From assembly GCA_946811185.2 (NCBI GenBank), contig OX328103.1, positions 33,040,266 through 33,104,265 on the forward strand: 64,000 bases of DNA. The letters are read 5' to 3'. A model generated the notes under the pieces. That model was not told where the DNA came from and did not search any database. It saw nothing but the letters and a program-made list of their open reading frames with translations. The first letter of the stretch is position 1; each line of letters starts with the position of its first letter. A program made the position numbers and the translations under genes. The DNA comes from Hippopus hippopus (Eukaryota; Mollusca; Bivalvia; Cardiida; Cardiidae). Below are positions 32,701 through 42,176 of this stretch, in pieces.

Positions 32701-33881
32701 ACAAAATTGAGTTTAAGGATCTGTATTTATGTGATGTCTTTCTTGCTATGATGTATCATGGAGATGTATTTTAAACACCCGTTTGCCAGAGCATGGGTCA
32801 ACTGTAAATTGACCATTTTCGACGGATGAGAATAACTCACTGAACTCCGGAAAGATTTTTTAGCCTGACTGAACAAGCGGACGGCATATATCAAAGATCA
32901 GACTGCACGTTCTGTGCAGTCTGATCTTGATCTAAGCCGTCGGAAAAGCCATTTTAATCGCATATTGCGCTGAAATGTTTAAATGTTAGCTGTATAGACT
33001 GTTTCAAAAGAGGCAAGCGTTTCCTTTTTTCACTCATATAGAATTACACGTATGTAGATCTATTTTTTGTACACCTTTGGAAGTCACCGCTGTACATAAA
33101 GGTCACTTTCCCATGCGTATTACTCATCGCAAAGTGTCGATAGATATACTACAACGTTGGTATTATGTCACCGTATATACACAAAAAAAGTCTTTGGAAA
33201 ACAACAAAGAACGGGAAGAATGAATTTCGTAATTAATGTATATGAGCCATGCTCTCGCAAAAGGGGGTTTAATGCCACTCCGTGATGCATCGTACTTATG
33301 CGTCACAAGTCATCAAATAATTATGGATCCATAAAATCTATTTTGTCTTACAAGCAACTGAATCATGAGGTACACTGGTCCCTTGATATACAGAAAAAAA
33401 TTACCAAAAGCAAAAAGTTTCGACATAGGTCATCCAGTGCTATTCGCACAGGCTGACCTTGGTCGATACTTTTGCAAGTGCTTAGGTCGGCCTGCGAGAC
33501 TTCCAGGCTGACCAGAGTCGATAGTTTGTGCAAATGCATTAAACCCCATTTTCACAGAGCATGACTATTGTTTAGGAATCTCACGTATCGTTGAGATCTT
33601 AAAGATTTGATTAAATTTGATTTAAGTACTTTTACCAACAGGCCATTTGCTGTTTACTGTTATACTAAGTGACGCACTATCGCCGTGATAATATAAAACT
33701 AATCGATGAACCGATTTTTCAGAGCGTGTCAATTGCATGCATCTATTTCGCCTACCACACTGTTAAATACAATTTATGTCTAGAGTTCATGTACACAAAA
33801 AATATACAACTTTGAAGCAAGTCTTACCTTTAATGAATAATAGGATCCCGGAAAGTAATGCAGTGTACAGTCCTTCGCCAT
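27421..33881 (-). CDS. GDAP1: GDAP1-like protein, copy B
   Basis: Second of the three tandem GDAP1-like genes; same family role as copy A. Exons 33828-33881, 31920-32112, 30836-31018, 28493-28675 and 27421-27758 join with phases 0,1,1,1 to 316 residues. Exons 1 (54 bp) and 2 (193 bp) have the same lengths as in copy A. GST_N: LHYFPGSYYSLK, ALHEKGIPFKD, NPKGQVPVLQHGD. Linker: GPKLVPDVETAIGQEVHAL. Exon 4 is a Lys/Glu-rich helix (NLDKTFDKIEDQLEKARK). Exon 5 has FWLVGKSLTGADITAAIFMY (GST_C), then a hydrophobic tail (AGLIVGAVVLGLLAA) and a strongly basic end RRGLRRI, typical of a tail anchor. No frame break or missing splice site was seen, so it is probably functional. Confidence 0.93.
28318..28460 (+). 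repeat. PAL-1 hairpin MITE, 5'-truncated
   Basis: TTGAAAGGGTATAAAACATT, hairpin ATGCTGGTATTCAGCATTTG, end ATCGGTAAAAGG. It sits about 30 bp from copy B exon 4. Confidence 0.65.
28493..28675 (-). CDS. GDAP1: GDAP1-like copy B, exon 4 (helical insertion)
   Basis: 183 bp, donor GTATGC. The acceptor AAACGCAG at 28676-28683 is chosen because it alone keeps phase 1; it has a weak pyrimidine tract. Encodes MRAAREKASEKARAELDTK and a heptad-like Leu/Lys/Asp helix. Confidence 0.85.
28856..29130 (-). repeat. PAL-2 palindromic MITE
   Basis: TATGAGCCATGCTCTGGCAA start, distal body CATAATTATGGACCCATG-like (29-kb strand reversed), core TCAGCCTGCGCGGACTGCGC and CCTTTTCACAGAGTATGGCT end: both termini present, about 270 bp. 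Confidence 0.88.
29718..29772. repeat. (GA)n microsatellite
   Basis: About 55 bp of pure GA repeat. Confidence 0.95.
30065..30285. repeat. tandem duplication, ~112-bp unit
   Basis: CTACGGCCCCTAACTCACAT occurs at 30071 and again as CTACGGCCCCTAACTCTCAT at 30180, each followed by GAAGCTGCCG and ATAGCCTT...AACGTCGAT. Confidence 0.8.
30592..30815 (-). repeat. PAL-2 palindromic MITE
   Basis: GAGCCGCGCTCTAGGAAAAG start, CGAATGAATTATGAGGTAAT body, AGCCCCCTTTCTACAGAGTA end; it ends about 20 bp from the copy B exon 3 donor. Confidence 0.8.
30836..31018 (-). CDS. GDAP1: GDAP1-like copy B, exon 3
   Basis: 183 bp, acceptor TTTCAAG, donor GTGAGC. PKLVPDVETAIGQEVHALRQ and PITFGVLANRKL. Confidence 0.92.
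31115..31315 (-). repeat. PAL-2 MITE, start lost
   Basis: TCTCCGTGATGCATGATACC to AAGTCCCCTTTTCCTAGAGT; one terminus and part of the core are missing. Confidence 0.75.
31379..31577 (-). repeat. PAL-1 hairpin MITE
   Basis: Hairpin arms AAAGGGGAAAATGCTGATCG and its near complement at 31405-31460; far end AAACTTTGTTTTATAGTAAA. Confidence 0.7.
31920..32112 (-). CDS. GDAP1: GDAP1-like copy B, exon 2
   Basis: 193 bp, acceptor TTTCACAG, donor GTATAT. GST_N segment AVLALHEKGIPFKDSIVNI to AIIDYVDLHWDS. Confidence 0.92.
32217..32275 (+). repeat. PAL-5 end fragment
   Basis: GGACCGTATTCACCAACCAT followed by decayed sequence. Confidence 0.5.
32533..32800 (+). repeat. PAL-2 palindromic MITE
   Basis: AGTGCCATGCTCTGTGAAAA start, AATTCGCGCAGGCTGACCGG core arm, distal ATTTAGCCGGTTGTTGG and ACCCGTTTGCCAGAGCATGG end. 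Confidence 0.85.
32866..32945. repeat. PAL-4 palindrome
   Basis: AGATCAGACTGCACGTTCTG and GTGCAGTCTGATCTTGATCT form a near-perfect hairpin flanked by CGGACGGC / GCCGTCGG. The clearest copy of this small family. Confidence 0.8.
33237..33570 (-). repeat. PAL-2 palindromic MITE, expanded core
   Basis: ATGAGCCATGCTCTCGCAAA start and CCCCATTTTCACAGAGCATG end. The core region has an extra partial copy (GGCTGACCTTGGTCGATACT and GGCTGACCAGAGTCGATAGT), making it about 60 bp longer than usual. Confidence 0.8.
33828..33881 (-). CDS. GDAP1: GDAP1-like copy B, exon 1
   Basis: 54 bp encoding MAKDCTLHYFPGSYYSLK before donor GTAAGA. A longer open frame in another register covers it but is not the coding one. 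Confidence 0.85.
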
Positions 33882-34107
33882 ATTTGTAATTCCGTATCGC
33901 GTCCCAAGAGTTGACCAGCCTAATCTTAAAGGTGTTTACACAGCGTACTCTGTAAGGTGGCATATTCACGCCATCACGAGAGGCGTTACTAGGCATAGAA
34001 TACGCTTAACCCTTACTCTCTTAAATAAGTTGAATAAAACTTTCAAGTCGATAGTAAAAACCCGAACAGCGCTATTTCAAACTTATCTTTTGGAGAGAAA
34101 TATATCC

Positions 34108-34190
34108 TTATCGGATAGTGCAGATCCAAGATCAGACTGCACGGAACGTGCAGTCTAATCTTGATCTACACTGTCCGCAACAGGTCAGTG
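34108..34190. repeat. PAL-4 palindrome
   Basis: AAGATCAGACTGCACGGAAC and GTGCAGTCTAATCTTGATCT arms, with GGATAGTG / CACTGTCC at the ends. Confidence 0.8.
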
Positions 34191-34291
34191 AGTTGCGCTT
34201 AGCAGCCTAAGGGTTAAATCCTACCCCCCATGCGGCGTAACCTTGTAGGGGAGAGTGTCAAAATGGGGGAGGGGGCATGGTACAAAGAAAC

Positions 34292-34490
34292 AACTGTTTA
34301 TAAGACGACAAAATTTAGCACAGCTCCAAATTGAAAGCATTTGCAGCCTAAAAGCTTAGTTCTGCTTAAATGCTTTAAAAGGTTTCAAAACGTTGGAAAA
34401 GAAGAAATTAATATTTACTAGCATTTTCTACTTTTCTTACAATGTTTTCTTTAGGGTGGTATAAACTAGGAACTGTTTGGTAAAAGGTTA
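34292..34490 (+). repeat. PAL-1 hairpin MITE
   Basis: GACGACAAAATTTAGCACAG start part, decayed hairpin and TTTGGTAAAAGGTTAA end. Confidence 0.65.
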
Positions 34491-34586
34491 AAAGATTGCA
34501 TTTTCTAGTTTAGGGCTTAGCCCCAACTTCCCATGAAAGAGTTCTGACTGACTAACCTTCTATTCGGAAGGATCGAACCACTTACA

Positions 34587-35022
34587 TACGAATGAGCCTT
34601 GCTCTGTGAAAAGGGGGTTAAATGCGTTATCAAAAAGTATCGACTCAGGTCAACCTGTAGACTGGTATCAGTCCGTTAGGTAGAGCATTTTCATTAAAAA
34701 AATCATCAAATAAAACTGCAAAACAAATAGACTAGTGCAATGTTCTGAATGTCTGATTTAACGTATTTCAGATGAAGGACAAATAACAATACATATTTGT
34801 GTGAATTTACTATAGTTGTGTACCTTGTTAAGTAGAATGACTCAAAGGCAGGGCTAATCAACCTGTGCAATTCGAAACTTTTTCCAAATGGTCAATTTTC
34901 TACATTTCATGAAGAATCGACCTCATGATTCAGTCGGTTGTTATGATAATGTGACGATTTGTTTAGTATCTTCCATCACGGAGATGCATTAAAGCCCCTT
35001 TTTACAGAGCATGACTCATATG
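34587..35022 (+). repeat. PAL-2 MITE interrupted by ~190 bp
   Basis: GAGCCTTGCTCTGTGAAAAG at the left and AGCCCCTTTTTACAGAGCAT at the right are both PAL-2 ends. Between about 34668 and 34855 an unrelated AT-rich segment splits the core (AGGTCAACCTGTAG | ... | CTAATCAACCTGTGC). Confidence 0.7.
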
Positions 35023-35026
35023 TAAT

Positions 35027-35243
35027 GGCGTCCGTGGTTGTGAGGTAGAGCGTCGGCATCGTAACCATAAGGTCCCGAGTTCGATACCCGGGAGTGGGTG
35101 TCAACTTTGGAATTGCTAATTGCCCATACATTCGGCGCGAGTACTGGTGTAGTTTCCAGGAAGCAGAATCGAGAGAGATTAGTATAAGTTGTAAGAACTT
35201 GATTTCTCAATTGATGTAAAATAAATATGTTTAAACTAAATGT
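35027..35243 (+). mobile_element. tRNA-derived SINE with LINE-type tail
   Basis: The head has A-box-like GGTTGTGAGGTAGAGCG and B-box CCGAGTTCGATACCCGGG. A body of about 100 bp follows, then a tail (35218-35240) identical over 23 bp to the LINE 3' end at 40555-40577. The shared region extends upstream as AAGTTGTAAGAACTTG versus AAGTTGTAATAACTTG. It is directly adjacent to the PAL-2 end at 35022. Confidence 0.8.
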
Positions 35244-35494
35244 AAGGCGTACTAAACTTTTAGATCGAGAAAAGCCAATAATTTTGGTAAATAAATTCAA
35301 GGAACAGTTGTTGCAAGTTGTCATTCGAATAAGATAACGAGTGGCCGTATTCCCTTAACATTGTACAAATGATGGATAGATTTTTCAATCTGAGTACATC
35401 ATTTAAATCATTAATCGACGTCTCAGCTTTGTAATACAAGGGTCCTAAAATGGCCGCTTTTAAAAAGAACTTCAATAGTGGCCAGTAATAAACA

Positions 35495-36200
35495 ATGCAA
35501 GTGTTAAAATGCATTTAAATCTAAATCATACTTTTTAAGAGTATTGAAAATGTGAAGATGGCAATCTGTAACTGTATGGTCGGTCCAAGTGTTAGTCGTT
35601 ATTCCGACAAGATTCACTCCTCTCTCACTGCTGACGATTGCTTCGACGATGATTATGTGGGAAAGCAGTCAGTGGGTTGGAAAAAATATTGTGGTAAAAG
35701 AACCTCCAGGAAAGCACAGATAGGTGCACTGGCCGCCGCGATATATTACTGAAATAATGTCGAGAAATGCGGTAAACATCATACAATCAATCAATTAACC
35801 AATCAACCAAGTGTTAGTCGCTGGAAGTTACATGAATTTATAAGATACATCCATACTCGCTTTAAGCCTGTTTTTAACCGATTTCATCCTTACTTTTATC
35901 AACCTATAATCATCCTTGTATCTTCATGGCAAATGTGGTTGCAAGGTGGCAAAGTTTACAACCAATAGAAAATGCATTTCATTTTCTTGATGCCATCAAA
36001 AAAATCACTGTTTAGAAGTTTACGGTTTTAAATCGAAGATTTCCGATATATGTATTTATCCATTACACAATATGAATTTATGTCGATAATTTATCTATCA
36101 AATTTTACAGGTTTTTACTCTCTGGCTGTAAAGATATATCTGTAAAAACTAGGTAAAAAGTAAACGAAAAATAGAGCGACCTGGAAACTTTTTACCCGCT
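35495..36200. repeat. older interspersed repeat hosting the SINE
   Basis: GGTCGGTCCAAGTGTTAGTC and the later TTTTTACCCGCTTTCAATTT-type segment match 63840-64000. The part at 35860-36000 also matches 58090-58300, 58550-58800 and (reversed) 39000-39300. Confidence 0.55.
35599..35806 (+). mobile_element. SINE with 14-bp target-site duplication
   Basis: 5'-truncated SINE: GGAAAGCAGTCAGTGGG, GTGCACTGGCCGCCGCGATA, CTGAAATAATGTCGAGAAAT, ending in an ATCA/ATTA-rich tail. It is flanked by perfect CCAAGTGTTAGTCG repeats at 35585-35598 and 35807-35820. The same host repeat without the insert is at 63867-63880. Confidence 0.88.
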
Positions 36201-37410
36201 TTCAATTTTTATTCTGCTGCCAGGAACTAACTCTGGGACGGACTGTACAATATCAGATAACATACTTTTAAACTGTATTATTTAAAATTTGAATACATTT
36301 CAAAACCTGCATTGTGGTCGTTAATGGGGGCTTAAGACGACTGTTTTCGTCATATTATGACCTCATTTGAATATAGGAAAGTGAATTTCAGAACTTTGTT
36401 CTGTTTACCAAATATACAGTTTTGGACAATAAGAGAGCAATTCAGTTGATGTTTCTTGTGCAGGTTAGATTAAAAAAAAAGGCTGCATAATTAAATCTTA
36501 TATCTATACCGTCTTACATTTTCTGAGGTAACCTGACAAAAGCATGGACAAGTTGGCTTCTTTAAAAAAGAAGCCAGGAGAGGTCAGCATCAATGTTTAC
36601 AAATACTTTATTGGCTATTAATTTCGATATACAAACAAGTTGGACATTCAATGAATAAGGAGAGAAAAAAAGCCGCAGCGTAGAAACCTCTCATGCAGTA
36701 CATGGCAGTCACGCGACCTTCTTCCCGCGTTTCCAAGTCGCGTGATCTTTTCTCGGGTTGTTCTTTCTCTTTTTTTAACGAATTTTTTTTTTCCTTTTGC
36801 TTGGATTATTCAGCTTAATAAAAAAATACAATTATGAGAGAGGACGTTTGCAATCAAATCAATAGAACAAATCTCTTTTGAAATCCGTCAAATAAAAACA
36901 AACCACGTCTATTTCCTATTTCGGTTTTTTGATTTCGGTTTATTTATAAAACTATGACGAAACAGACTGTGTATCAGAATAATTTTGCAAAGAAAATGGA
37001 TTTAGACAGCAAATTCTGTGGCAGTCTGCCTTTTAAACTCACCACTGTTGGAGAGGTCTGATGACCTCTCCAATGACACTGCATTCCGTGGTCTTTCAAC
37101 TGCGTCACTAATTGTATTTTGCTGCTGAGGGATCAAATACAAGACAAGGTAGAATGCCGTTTTCTTTTGGCAGACTCGACAGCTATCTGAATCAGTTTCA
37201 TTACAGGGAATTTTCTGCACCTAATGAATCAGTCAGTTTTTAGGCAGAACAGGCCCATAGTATGTGAGAAAAAGCTTGGTAACGCGATATGAAGTTGCAT
37301 TAAATCTCATTTTCCCAGAGGGCCGCTCAGTTAAACTGAAAGTCAAGTCACATCAAATTTGTCATCTCCGAATACTTTGAATATGTAGAATGTCTAACAT
37401 GTCGTCTGGT
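36200..37410. other. intergenic between copies B and C
   Basis: No gene recognised. Contains a short inverted GTCACGCGAC ... GTCGCGTGAT pair at 36707-36743 and T-rich runs. Confidence 0.3.
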
Positions 37411-37416
37411 AAAGAA

Positions 37417-37656
37417 TTAAGATAAAGGCTTTGCCAGGTATTTTGGGAGGTTTTCAGACGTCTCCATGGCTTTTCTCATCGCGGGCCGTTGACACAGCCG
37501 AGTGAAATATTCCGTTTACATTTACTCGTTTAGCACTGGAAAAGTATCGTTCATCTATTCCGAGTGAATATATCCTATACAGAAAGATGGCCGCTGAAAT
37601 ATCTGCGGAAGTGAATGAGTTGCCACACAGCCAGAAAGCATCTTTTGAAGAAGAGC
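37417..37656 (-). pseudogene. GDAP1-like copy C, exon 5, frameshifted
   Basis: Acceptor TTTCCCCCAG. FWLCGNSFTSADISAAIFLY is intact, then the frame breaks after RVNVN near 37513; the native frame stops at 37454-37456. The next frame resumes family-like sequence (YFTRLCQRPAMRKAM). Confidence 0.88.
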
Positions 37657-38027
37657 CTGGGGGAAAAAAAAACGCTTTGAAATCATATGCCGACACCTAT
37701 GATTTGAACACTCCCATATTTAAACGGTCTTGAGTAAGAAGGATTTTGAAAACGTTGTTGGGAAAAGGGGAACGTACTGGTAACAAACTTTTTCTCCCAT
37801 AACAACACGATATTTCCTAACTTTTCAATCAAACATTCCACCACCACTCGAGTCAGATTCGATTTGGCGTCTGCAACTGTCGTTAATTTGATCTAGGCTG
37901 CAAATAGACAACAAGTAGTTCTAGTAATAAATAGACTATAGTATAGTTCTTAAGCCCTAAAATTTTAGCCAAGCTAATGTCTGCATATACCATTACATCT
38001 TTTTCGATCTTTGACATCGAGTATAAA

Positions 38028-38250
38028 TATTAAAGCCACGCTCTGCCAAAAAGGAGGTATAATGCATCTCGGTAATTCCTTATCCCAAGCAAGTAATCAC
38101 ACAATCATGAATCTGTGAAGTCATTTCGTCTAACAACCGGCTGAATAATGTGGTACATTTCTCATGTGCAGACTGCGCAGGCTCACCTGAATCGATACGT
38201 TTTGTAGATGTATAAAGCCCGCCCATCTTTTCACAGTGCATGGGTCGATT
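38028..38250 (-). repeat. PAL-2 MITE
   Basis: AAGCCACGCTCTGCCAAAAA start and CCATCTTTTCACAGTGCATG end; the core is mostly deleted. Confidence 0.7.
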
Positions 38251-38454
38251 ATTCCTTAGCAAATCATTCAACGTGAACAAGAGGGTATGAAGTTAGGTGC
38301 TAAATTAGCTATCAAGTTCTTATAACCATGAAAGAATGTTCACAGAGTTTTGTAAGAACTACTTTTGTAATAATATGGTTTTTTGTCATGAAATTTTAGA
38401 TTTTGCTTGATCCTTCAATACTCACCCATATATTTCAAACTGGACGACATTATT

Positions 38455-38640
38455 TATATGAGCCATGCTCTGTGAAAAAGGGGGCTTAATGCATCCGCGA
38501 AAAATATCTACCCGGGTCAGCCTGCGCAGTCAGCGCAGGCTGACCTTGGCCGAAACTTTTCGCTGTTGTCAATTTTCTGTATGTCCAAGGACCAGTCTAC
38601 CTCGTGATTTAGTCAAATGTTAAGTTAGGTTTTGGCCACC
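38455..38640 (+). repeat. PAL-2 palindromic MITE, 3'-truncated
   Basis: TATGAGCCATGCTCTGTGAA start and a perfect core GTCAGCCTGCGCAGTCAGCG; stops after ATTTAGTCAAATGTTA. Confidence 0.8.
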
Positions 38641-38999
38641 GCTCTCGTTCAGGAATGGAAGAACATTCATGATACAATGATTTTACGTTATGTAAGGTCT
38701 ATGCGACGTCGAATAATTGCCTGTATCGACAGCAGAGGTGGCCATACAAGATATTGATTGAAAAATTACAAGAACTTTAAGAAAAACCTAACTTTAATGT
38801 TACCTTAGTCTTTGAGTACTTTTGCAACTTTGTTTTTAGTACCACCTTCATTTAAATTGCAAAAACCTAAGCTTAAACTTTCTGTTTGTCAAAATCTGAT
38901 TAGCCTGGCATTTTCTACAGACTCTGAACTAAAAAGTATGATACAAAATTTGTTGGTCTACAGTAAAACATGCGACGAGAAATAAAAGAAAATTAAGTG

Positions 39000-39300
39000 C
39001 ACACTTATTTATGGAACTGAGTATAGTTTGATGCGGCAGTAAACCTGTGTAGTGTATCTCGGGTCCACTTTCTTGCCAGTTACATGAATGCAAGGCGAAG
39101 GTCGTACACAGTCACATGACAAGTATAATGCGGTATCCTCGATTGAACGAGTGGATAGGAGCCAAGTCCAAATTACATTTTCTATCCATCGTAATCTATG
39201 CAATCTCGCAACTGCCAGGTGTAATATTTGACATGAAGCCACAAGAACGACTATAGTTTGATAAAATATCAAAGAAATGGGTTATATTTGGCTTAAAATG
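39000..39300 (-). repeat. interspersed repeat (also at 35.9, 58.1 and 58.6 kb)
   Basis: Minus strand ATCAAACTATAGTCGTTCTT, GTGGCTTCATGTCAAAT and TTACGATGGATAGAAAATG match the other three copies. Confidence 0.6.
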
Positions 39301-39445
39301 AGTAAACGGGTATCTTTAAACTGAAGTGCAATACTACTCGTAGCCTGGGTCCAGACGCAAATAATTCCTTAATCATTCCTTGTCGCCGTCTATTTATTGG
39401 GGGTACAGATAGGTCTTTGATGACAATCATCTGCTAATCTGATTC

Positions 39446-39729
39446 TTAATTATTTTGACAAAGAAACGTCTGAACAAATAAATGAGGAAAATGATCAGTC
39501 TGGAACCAAGGCTGTACTACTGGTGGAAGCGTAGGCGTAATGAAGAAATGGCTGCGAAATGTGACAGCCAAACACTCCCTCCTCAAATATGTACCAGCGT
39601 ATCGTATTTGATGAGAGACCACTTCAGAGTTGTTGAAGTATTTGGATAGAATTGAAGCAGGTCTTTTGAAATATCGTATGCCACAGTCTGTTACACTCGC
39701 ATGTGTTTCTTTTGGCAAACTCCGCTTTC
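39446..39729 (-). pseudogene. possible exon 4 of copy C
   Basis: Acceptor ATTTGTAG and phase 1 fit the preceding exon. KETHASVTDCGIRYFKRP can be aligned without gaps to KEYNASIKELNDMLQQRP of copy A with six identities. Downstream similarity vanishes and no convincing donor was found. Weak; could be chance. Confidence 0.25.
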
Positions 39730-39749
39730 CTACAAATAATATACATGTG

Positions 39750-39905
39750 AGCCGTGTTCAGTGAAAAGGGGACTTAATGCACCTACTTGACGCATTACAC
39801 CGATCAAGTCTTTACATAATCAAGGATTCTTCAAAGCCATTTTGTTTAACAACCAAATGAATCACATTCAGTCAAAATAGTCAAAAGCAAAAAGTTTTGT
39901 TCTGC
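39750..39905 (-). repeat. PAL-2 MITE fragment
   Basis: ATGTGAGCCGTGTTCAGTGA start then GTCTTTACATAATCAAGGAT; breaks off before the core. Confidence 0.65.
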
Positions 39906-40041
39906 CCGGACTTTGGCTTTCAAATACAAAATCATCCTCCCCCTTTTGAGCCATATATAAATGTATGCCCTGTCTGCGATTGCTTTTAATTCGGACCAGT
40001 CTAGAGTTTTGTATTTAGATAAAGAGTTAAGCTGTGTATTA

Positions 40042-40366
40042 GCGGGCGTATACGTACCTTGCTACCTTCGTAATAGTCAGCTCTGCATGTGCTTGGTAGA
40101 ACCTGAAGATGCTGAACACTATTTTTTTAGATGCAATCTTTTTGTTAGACAGAGACTACACTTGTTTAATTCTATTCAGCACCTTAATCCGTTAAAAGTA
40201 AATGATCTACTTTTTGGTAAACCATCCTTAACAGAACGAGAAAATTTGGAATTATTTGTATCAGTCCAGGAGTATATTCAACAAACTGGCCGATTTACTT
40301 GATATAAGTATGTTTTGGAACGTTCTGATGTTTCTTTTCATTATGCTGGAGTAAATGGACAAAAGC

Positions 40367-40405
<39 letters not shown>

Positions 40406-40583
40406 TTCTGTCTGTCTGTCTCTTTCTCTCTCTCTCTTTCTTGTGCATTGTAATTAGTTGTGTGAACACTTGTATATTTACATTGTAGGGGGAGGGTCGA
40501 TCTCTAAGTTGTAATAACTTGTGACCCAACCTCATTTCCACGTAAACTTGAGGGAAAATAAATATGTTTAAACTAAACTAAAC
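40042..40583 (+). mobile_element. LINE 3' end (ORF2 C-terminus and tail)
   Basis: An open stretch to a stop at 40300-40302 reads LCMCLVEPEDAEHYFFRC then LLFGKPSLTERENLELF. The C-x-C...H...C cluster is the zinc-knuckle-like end of non-LTR ORF2. The 3' UTR contains a (CTGT)n run (40371-40425) and ends in AAACTAAACTAAAC at 40583. The reverse-transcriptase part is missing (5' truncation). The tail is shared with the SINE at 35027. Confidence 0.8.
40371..40440. repeat. (CTGT)n/(CT)n microsatellite in LINE UTR
   Basis: About 14 CTGT units followed by CTCTCTCTCT. Confidence 0.95.
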
Positions 40584-40587
40584 ATAC

Positions 40588-40770
40588 CTTGCTCTTCTCT
40601 CGTAAGCATTCGTGACATCATTTCCGGTAAGCGTGGCGGTTTGATAAGAAGATTTGGATTGGCTATTGCACCAAAAGTTATTTTATCAATCGGGATTGTG
40701 TTCAATTTGTGTCTGAATCTATCTACATCCTTCCATAGATCGGTCTGGACATCTGGTGCAAGCTTTGGAT
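40588..40770 (-). pseudogene. GDAP1-like copy C, exon 3
   Basis: Acceptor TTTTCAG, donor GTATGT, phase 1. PKLAPDVQTDLWKDVDRFRH and KITFGAIANPNL. The donor's intronic bases are the end of a LINE tail (40583). Confidence 0.9.
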
Positions 40771-41455
40771 CTGAAAAGAATGAAGTATTCGTCGACTCAA
40801 TACTTCGAGCAGACGCTTTCAAAAATGGTAAAACAAGAGGTTTGCTTGTGGCCAGGAAATTTTCTTTTTGATACACTTTTAATTATGTCATAGTTACGTG
40901 TATCTAGAATTCTCATAAGTTGAGCAGCTGACCGTACCTGATACTAGGGGTGTAACGATACATCGGACTATCGATGGATCGCGATGGCGAGCGTGTCGAT
41001 GCTACTGCATCGATTGTTCAGTTGAAAATCGATAACTATCGCCGATAGTTACCTCAAATATCGATAGTGTCGATAGTTTCACTGACAAGAAAGAGAGAGA
41101 AAATACCGCAATTCGCTAATGTATTCGGACGCCCTAAAAGTTCGGACACGTTAAATTATTTACAAAAATAATTTATTTTTAATCCTTTCTCTGAGACACT
41201 TCCAAAAGCAAATTTTCCTATATATACGGACATTCTGTAACGTAAATTTCCCAAAATAATTGACAGGTAATTTTTTTGAAATATGTTTTCATTAATGATC
41301 GGCTGCATAATATTCATTTCTGCATGGCAATGTTCATCGTTACGAAAACGAATCCTTCGAGAGCTGATTAACTCAGCGGTAATTTTAAGTCATGAAATTA
41401 GACCAAAATGATTCCAACTGGTGTCTTTGTTAAAAACTTCACACCAAAGCGAATA

Positions 41456-41525
41456 GTGTGGATTTAGATCAAAGATCAGACCAAACAGTCTGCCTACAGT
41501 CTAATCTTAATCTACACAGGCCGCC
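41456..41525. repeat. PAL-4 palindrome inside the hAT
   Basis: TAGATCAAAGATCAGACCAA and CAGTCTAATCTTAATCTACA arms. Confidence 0.65.
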
Positions 41526-42104
41526 AAAACAGCTAAAAACCATAACCATGCGTGTTGTCCCTCCATAAGCAAAGAATAAATCAACTATGAAAAATGAATA
41601 CTAAACCTCGTTCCTTCTTTTCTTTATTTATCAATAATCCATTTCGAATGCATTCCTTTTTATGTCGGCTGCAAGGAATTATTTTTAGAAAACAGCCAGA
41701 CTTTTTTATGCTGACTACACAAAACATGTGACACGACTGGGGTGTTCTTGAAACAGCTATATTACTAAATGCAAAAAGGCACTATCAGCTGGTCTAAATC
41801 GTGCATGAAATAGGCTTATTGCGTGGTCACTTTGAATTGATTGGAGGTCGACCTGCTGCCAGATATAAGTTTCTTGGAGCAGACCAGTTTAAGCGTGTAA
41901 ATTAAACAGGCGCGTTACAACCCTGTCGCTTCGAATGATTTGCATGTTACGTCATACCCCTTATCCAAGTTTTACTTCAAACATTTGTGTACCCACGACA
42001 GGCCTACAGGCATCTTGTAGACAGATGGCTTGTAATATAGATCTACATTTATGGTCTTTCAAATTTACTCTACTGATGGCAAGATGGCGATTTTCAAAGC
42101 GTTG

Positions 42105-42176
42105 TCGGATGGTGTAGATAGACATCAGACTAAACAGAACATGCTGTCTGATCTTGGATCTATACCATCCACTTCT
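42105..42176. repeat. PAL-4 palindrome inside the hAT
   Basis: GGATGGTGTAGATAGACATC and CTGTCTGATCTTGGATCTAT arms, ends GGATGGT / ACCATCC. Confidence 0.65.

Noticed and set aside
39446..39718. Confident exon 4 of GDAP1-like copy C
   Set aside because: Only phase and a short ungapped match support it; there is no helix pattern and no donor, so it is listed only as a low-confidence candidate.
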